From Deltaproteobacteria bacterium (GTDB taxonomy: Bacteria; Desulfobacterota; Binatia; UBA9968): a DNA stretch of 10,033 nucleotides. The notes under the pieces are model-generated. The model was not told the origin of the DNA. It made no database searches and was given only the letters and a program-made list of their open reading frames with translations. Location: the NCBI GenBank assembly GCA_016183075.1, contig JACPFH010000557.1, positions 1 through 10,033 of the forward strand, written 5' to 3'. This document shows positions 6,117-10,033 of this stretch, piece after piece (the stretch's first letter is position 1; the number at the start of each line of letters is the position of its first letter). Position numbers and translations under genes: made by a program.

Positions 6117-8188
6117 TCATCCGGTCCCGCTCGCGCCTCGTTGTCCGGCTGATCGTTTGGCGGTAACTATTTTTGGTCCGCCTGTTTTATCAACGTTCTT
6201 GGGGACCACCCCGTACGGATCCTTCTCTTGGATACTTCCGATCAGCCCATCGCAGTCGGCGTCCTGCCCCCACCAGAGATCCCTGGGTTGGAAGACAACC
6301 GACGCGAGCATCACCACGACGTTGAAGATCTTGGCAGGCAGCGATTCAATCCCGGTCTTGAGCGGGTCCGGAAAGACCGAGATATTCTTGAAACCACCTG
6401 CCACGCGGATAAACGAACGGAGGCTCAGCGGGCTAAAGTCTTTCGGGACCGGCGTCAAGATAACGTTGAGCTTCTCGTCCCGGAGGTCGATCTTCCCCTC
6501 GCCGTAAACCACCGTATCGGTGGTATCGAATACAAGAGTGTGAACCCCCATCTGCCCGTCCTTCCCTCGGAGATCCAGCGCGGCGCAGCGGATGGGGATG
6601 GACCGATCGCCTCGGACGACCATGCCCAGCGCTTCCGCGACGTCGAGCCCGGCAAGCTCAACGAGGAGCGCGCTGATCTGCCCCCCTGACATCACCAAAA
6701 ATGTGTCGCCGGAGGCGGTAGCCATGAGTTCTCGAAAGGATTCCCCGGTTCCCGAAATGGCGACTCGTCCGCCAATAGGCGCGAGGCTCTTTTGAGCGAA
6801 TGTGCTGTTGCCAAGGAATCGCTTCAGGTCGAGCTGCCGGAACCGAGTATCGATCTTGACCTTCGGGGGCCGCTGCGATCCGTCAAATGTGCTGAAGATC
6901 TCGACGCGGCCGTTGGCAACGCCGAACACAGCCGGCTCGAACCGCAAAACTCCGTCGTTCAGGCTTAACTTCGCGTTGAGGTTGTCTATCGGAAGATTGG
7001 GCGCGAGAATTTTTTTCGCGCGCAACCGGACATCCGCGTCCATGGTTCGCAGGCGTTCCAGATTATAGCGTTGATCAGGGAATATCCGGTCGTTTTCTTT
7101 TTCGCTGGCGGTTTTCTTTATTTGCTCCTCGGAAGCCGTTTCGGCTGATCCCATTCTCGGTGTCCCGCCGATGAAGCCGGCCAGGTCGTCGAAGTCGAGC
7201 AGGTTGGAGACAAGATCGGCCTTCATGGCGTGGCGCTTTGGTCCCAGGTCGACGCGGATGGTGCCGGAGAGGTCGCTGTCGCCCACCCGTCCGGAAAAAT
7301 TTGAAAACGACCAGATCTTCCCTTCGTGCTTTAAATGGCCTTTAATTTAAGCCTGTAAGGCGGCGTCGATGGAAAGACGAGTCGGATAAGCGGGAAGAGG
7401 TTCGCCATGTCGTCTCCTTCAATATCGAGCGTGACGTCTTCCCCTTTCATCTCCAATGGCTCGGTGAGATTCCCGGCGATATTTGCTTTCAGTTTTCCGG
7501 CGCCGAGGTTGATCTGCAGAGGGTAGGGCTCGCTAGAACTCCTCAGGTTTTGGTAAGAACCTCCCTCCAACGATAAAGTCATCGGCTGTTTCTGGTAGTA
7601 GCCTTCCGCCTTGACCTTGACCGGTCCCTGCAAAAATCCTTCCGCTTCTGCCTGAGAGAGCTTCAATTCGACCTGGGCATTCGTTTCCTGATTGTCAAAC
7701 AGTAGCATGGCGTCTTTTATGATGAGTTTTTCGATGACGGGAAACTCGGTGCGCTTCTTCGGTACCGCGGGTTCGGTCACGACGGGAGCCCCGCGAAATT
7801 CCCAGTTTGCGGCGCCGCCGGCATTTTTTTCGAGAATCACTTTGACTTGAGACAGAGTCACCCCGGGAAGGACAAGACGCCACTTCAAAAGTTGCCAGAG
7901 GTCTACCTGAACGTCGACTAGTCCGACTTCGATCATCTGGGGGTGACTGCTCCAATCAGCGTTCTCGAATTGTATATCGCTCGCGCGCACTCGGGAGACC
8001 CAACCGAGATCAATTTCGAGATCTCCGGCGATGCTCAGATTGCGTCCCGTGACCTTGCTGACTCCGGCTGATATGTACGTCTTAGCTTTGTTGGCGTCCA
8101 GGGTCGAAACAAAGATCGCCACCGCTATCGCAACCACGCCAAAAATGGAACTAGCCCAGATCAAAATGTAACGTTTTCGCTTGGTCAT
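6117..8188 (-). pseudogene. AsmA-family envelope protein, frameshifted
   Basis: AsmA-type proteins are anchored in the inner membrane by an N-terminal helix, with a long periplasmic beta-rich part linked to outer-membrane assembly or lipid transport. The 5' part (8188-7331, 285 codons) has basic MTKRKR, a membrane helix at about residues 8-28, and the early-domain TGRNLSIAGDLEIDLGW. It runs to PSTPPYRLKLKAI and a stop. The 3' part (to 6117) carries on in another frame as KGHLKHEGKIWSFSNFSGRV, then GDSDLSGTIRVDLG, a hallmark AsmA segment. The cause is a 5-bp tandem duplication at 7341-7350. Removing one copy restores RLKGHLKHEGKIW and one frame of 688 residues, close to normal length. No canonical -1 slippery heptamer is seen. 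Either a recent inactivating mutation or a sequence error; the rest is well conserved. A GTG at 7286 is unlikely to be a true start. Confidence 0.85.
7341..7350. repeat. 5-bp tandem duplication TTTAA-TTTAA causing the asmA frameshift
   Basis: TTTAA at 7341-7345 is repeated exactly at 7346-7350 (TTAAA twice on the coding strand). With one copy the coding strand reads CTT AAA GGC CAT TTA AAG, giving LKGHLK in frame with both halves of the AsmA protein. With two copies the 5' part ends at a TAA nine bases later. Confidence 0.85.
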
Positions 8189-8502
8189 AGAGGAATTCCC
8201 GCCTTTGCTACGGGTTCAACTATCCGATCAGATTCTGCGCAAAAAGCGTACCAAATCGGAAAAACCAGACATTGCGGCGCTTATCGGGCGGAGAAATGCC
8301 GAAGGGGCGATATTTGGATATACGGGCGCTGTAGGGAATCGAAAAAAACTGTAGGGAGTTGCAGACAGAAAGAAATCAACACCTGTTTTGGATTTTATAA
8401 CATTTGGATGACCGACGTACCGTTTGCAATGCGGAGGCCGTCTCCAAGCGGCGTGCCGAGATATGCGTAGCCGTGCAGGGGAGGAAAGTTTTGTACCTTG
8501 TC
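8189..8502. other. 314-nt region without a gene between ftsY and asmA
   Basis: No protein or RNA gene can be supported here. The asmA start has only a weak ribosome site (AAAGGCGGG about 10 nt upstream). A TATAAAAT-like A/T-rich box (minus strand, about 8392-8400) could be a -10, but no good -35 lies at the right distance. CTGTAGGGA(A/G)T occurs twice with a 20-bp period (8329-8339 and 8349-8359). No convincing terminator for ftsY is present. Confidence 0.4.
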
Positions 8503-9417
8503 CTAATTTTTTTCAAAGAGCCCGTGGATAAAAGCAGCGGGATCGAAGGGCTGGAGATCGTCGATGTCTTCCCCGACGCCGATATACTGGACCGGGATTC
8601 CCAGCTCTTCCTGAATGCCGATGATGATGCCGCCTCTGGCCGTGCCGTCGAGCTTGGTGAGAACAATGCCGCTTACGTCCAGCGCCTCTTTGAAGATTCG
8701 CGCCTGCTGCAGCGCATTCTGGCCGGTGGTGGCATCGAGAACCAAAAGCGTTTCATGCGGCGCTCCAGGCTGTTCTCGGGCAATCACCCGGCGGATCTTT
8801 TTCAGCTCCTCGACCAGGTGGACTTTGGTGTGCAGCCTGCCGGCGGTATCGATCAAGACGACGTCGGCTTTGCGCCTCTCGGCTGCGTGGATGCCGTCGA
8901 AGGCGACGGCCGAAGGATCCGCTCCGGGTTGGTGCTTGATCACCTCGACGCCGATTCTCGCTCCCCAAGCCTCGAGCTGCTCAATGGCTGCGGCGCGAAA
9001 CGTGTCCGCCGCTATCAAGAGCGTTTTTTTCCCCTCTTTCTGGTATCTGGCGGCGAGCTTGACGATTGTGGTGGGCTTTCCGACTCCGTTGACGCCCAGG
9101 CAGAGGATGACCCAAGGCGGCGGCGAGAGGGGAGCCGGGGCGGATTTTTTCTCGGCTTCCTTGAGCAGGGCAATCATTTCCTGTTTGAGTGAAATGGAGG
9201 GAGGCAGTCCTGTCCAGGATTGTCGCCGCACGGATTCCACCAGCCTGTCGGTGGCCTTGACGCCCACGTCGGCCGAAAGCAAAATCTCCTCAAGAGCCGC
9301 GATGGTCTCTTCGGGCGACTGGCCGCCCTGAAAGATTTCTTCGAGCTTCTGCGTCCACCCCTCTCGCGTCTTGGCGAGACCCTTTCTCAGGCGCTGAAAA
9401 AAAGAATTCTTTTCCAT
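8503..9417 (-). CDS. ftsY: Signal recognition particle receptor FtsY (GTPase)
   Basis: Docks SRP-bound ribosomes at the inner membrane through a GTP-dependent complex with Ffh. The 304 residues correspond to the short FtsY type with an N-terminal amphipathic/NG-domain start (MEKNSFFQRLRKGLAKTREG) and little acidic A domain. Motifs: the P-loop region GVNGVGKPTT (108-117), DTFRAAAIEQL (138-148), G3 DTAGR (190-194), G4 TKLD (254-257), then GTARGG (258-263) and the closing IGVGEDIDDLQPFD. Oddly, the Walker A threonine that follows Lys114 and binds Mg2+ is proline (CCC at 9073-9075), and the usual IGKLA reads IVKLA. Both are one-base changes from consensus, so either altered GTPase activity or a sequence error. 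No Shine-Dalgarno is visible before the ATG at 9417. It lies next to smc, a common pairing. Confidence 0.95.
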   Translation of the reverse strand: MEKNSFFQRLRKGLAKTREGWTQKLEEIFQGGQSPEETIAALEEILLSADVGVKATDRLVESVRRQSWTGLPPSISLKQEMIALLKEAEKKSAPAPLSPPPWVILCLGVNGVGKPTTIVKLAARYQKEGKKTLLIAADTFRAAAIEQLEAWGARIGVEVIKHQPGADPSAVAFDGIHAAERRKADVVLIDTAGRLHTKVHLVEELKKIRRVIAREQPGAPHETLLVLDATTGQNALQQARIFKEALDVSGIVLTKLDGTARGGIIIGIQEELGIPVQYIGVGEDIDDLQPFDPAAFIHGLFEKN

Positions 9418-9448
9418 GAGTTATTTTTGATGCGAAAGGAATAACGAT

Positions 9449-9477
9449 TTCTTACCATCTGCGAGCGAACGTGACAA
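9449..9477 (-). promoter_or_regulatory. Probable promoter of ftsY
   Basis: On the minus strand, TTGTCA (9472-9477, five of six consensus) is followed by a 17-nt spacer and TAAGAA (9449-9454), which is preceded by TGG as in an extended -10 box. Transcription would begin about 25 nt before the ATG. The resulting leader has no obvious ribosome site. Confidence 0.4.
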
Positions 9478-9515
9478 TGGATTCAATCCGAAATCGGCGG
9501 TCGAAAATCTACAAT

Positions 9516-9540
9516 GGAGGGGTGGTCGAGAGGTTGACGG
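9516..9540 (+). pseudogene. tRNA-Ser-like 5' fragment
   Basis: The 25 nt beginning GGAGGGGTGGTCGAGAGG closely resemble the first 25 nt of a bacterial tRNA-Ser: acceptor strand GGAGGGG, then T8-G9, then the GNCGAG..GGTTGA D-arm. The sequence then runs straight into the smc stop codon and coding region. No anticodon stem, variable arm or CCCCTCC acceptor partner follows, so it cannot be a working tRNA. It may be a remnant of a lost gene or a chance match. Confidence 0.45.
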
Positions 9541-9541
9541 T

Positions 9542-10033
9542 TTAGTTCATCCGCACGGACACAACCTTGGAAATCCCCGGCTCTTCCATCGTGATGCCGT
9601 AAAGGACCTGAGCTGATTGCATCGTCCGCTTGTTATGGGTGACCAGGACGAACTGGGAGGTTTCGCTCATCTCCCTCACGAGTTCGTTGAACCGGTCGAT
9701 GTTGGCATCGTCCAGAGGCGCGTCGACCTCGTCCAAGAAACAGAACGGGCTGGGTTTGGTGAGGAAGATGGCGACGAGCAGGCTCACGGCCGTGAGAGCC
9801 TTTTCGCCGCCGGAAAGGAGGGTGATCGATTGCAGCTTCTTTCCCGGCGGCTGGGCGACGATGTCGACGCCGGTTTCCAGGTAATCGTTCTCGTCGGTCA
9901 GAACCAGACGCGCCTTGCCGCCCTGGAAAAGCCGGGGAAAGATCTGCTCGAATCTCTCGTTGATCTCTTCGAAGCTCTCCTTAAAGCGGGCGCGACAGAT
10001 GCGGTTCAGCTTGCTGATGGTGTGCTGGAGGTC
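9542..10033 (-). CDS. smc: Chromosome partition protein SMC, C-terminal part
   Basis: ATPase of the condensin-like SMC-ScpAB complex that organises and helps segregate the chromosome. The last 163 codons are visible; the N-terminal Walker A head and the coiled coil lie beyond the right edge. Visible parts: the end of the coiled coil leading into RFEQIFPRLFQGGKARL, the ABC signature LSGGEKALTA, Walker B FCFLDEVDAPLDDAN with the catalytic glutamate, and the H-loop region FVLVTHNKRTM. It ends YGITMEEPGISKVVSVRMN, a normal SMC C-terminus. It lies 124 nt upstream of ftsY in the same direction. Confidence 0.97.
   Translation of the reverse strand, partial: DLQHTISKLNRICRARFKESFEEINERFEQIFPRLFQGGKARLVLTDENDYLETGVDIVAQPPGKKLQSITLLSGGEKALTAVSLLVAIFLTKPSPFCFLDEVDAPLDDANIDRFNELVREMSETSQFVLVTHNKRTMQSAQVLYGITMEEPGISKVVSVRMN

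Noticed and set aside
6117..7286. Separate short AsmA-like gene starting at GTG 7286
   Set aside because: Homology continues upstream of the GTG in the same frame (HLKHEGKIWSFSNFSGR) up to the duplication, and no ribosome site is present; it is the 3' half of a broken gene.
7336..7356. Programmed -1 ribosomal frameshift in asmA
   Set aside because: The site does not fit the X XXY YYZ slippery heptamer and no downstream stimulator is evident; a 5-bp duplication explains it more simply.
8341..8368. Weak terminator-like hairpin CTGT...ACAG with a T-run on the minus strand
   Set aside because: The stem is only 4 bp around a 12-nt loop, too weak to support as a terminator for ftsY.
8404..9192. 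Plus-strand open frame of 262 codons
   Set aside because: Antisense to ftsY over most of its length and lacks any domain signature.

Overview
This window is about 10 kb of gene-dense, moderately GC-rich bacterial chromosome. Every gene I can support lies on the minus strand, so it reads from right to left. The content is mostly housekeeping: smc, ftsY, rsmD, coaD, an aspartate aminotransferase and an A-type Fe-S carrier. Alongside these are an AsmA-type envelope protein and a TAXI-family periplasmic binding protein, which point to a Gram-negative, didermic bacterium. The rsmD-coaD-aminotransferase block, the TAXI protein and the intergenic repeat style fit deltaproteobacteria-like or NC10/Rokubacteria-like lineages. 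That placement is an inference from gene content, not a phylogenetic result.

Layout in the direction of transcription: (1) the C-terminus of smc (10033-9542); (2) ftsY (9417-8503), with a plausible promoter in the gap and a 25-nt tRNA-Ser-like fragment just past the smc stop; (3) a 314-nt gap with no gene; (4) an AsmA-family gene (8188-6117) broken by a clean 5-bp tandem duplication and closed by an intrinsic terminator; (5) a 200-nt gap holding direct repeats around a palindrome; (6) an unrecognised 302-residue protein built from 44-residue glycine-zipper repeats (5914-5006); (7) a roughly 380-nt gap holding a nested hairpin and a cluster of dispersed REP-like repeat; (8) an ErpA/IscA-type protein (4626-4246); (9) a zinc-binding MDR oxidoreductase with a TTG start (4136-3099); (10) the probable operon rsmD-coaD-aspartate aminotransferase-TAXI receptor (3028 to beyond position 1), with gaps of 4, 20 and 29 nt.

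Functionally, smc and ftsY serve chromosome organisation and membrane protein targeting. The rsmD-coaD-aminotransferase group serves ribosome modification, CoA synthesis and amino-acid metabolism. No defence system, prophage, CRISPR array or secondary-metabolite cluster is visible. The observations most worth a second look are the repeat protein at 5006-5914, the duplication-induced frameshift in asmA, a Thr-to-Pro change in the FtsY Walker A motif, and two intergenic arrays of degenerate 7-nt units that mostly end in TGA, one on each side of the MDR gene.
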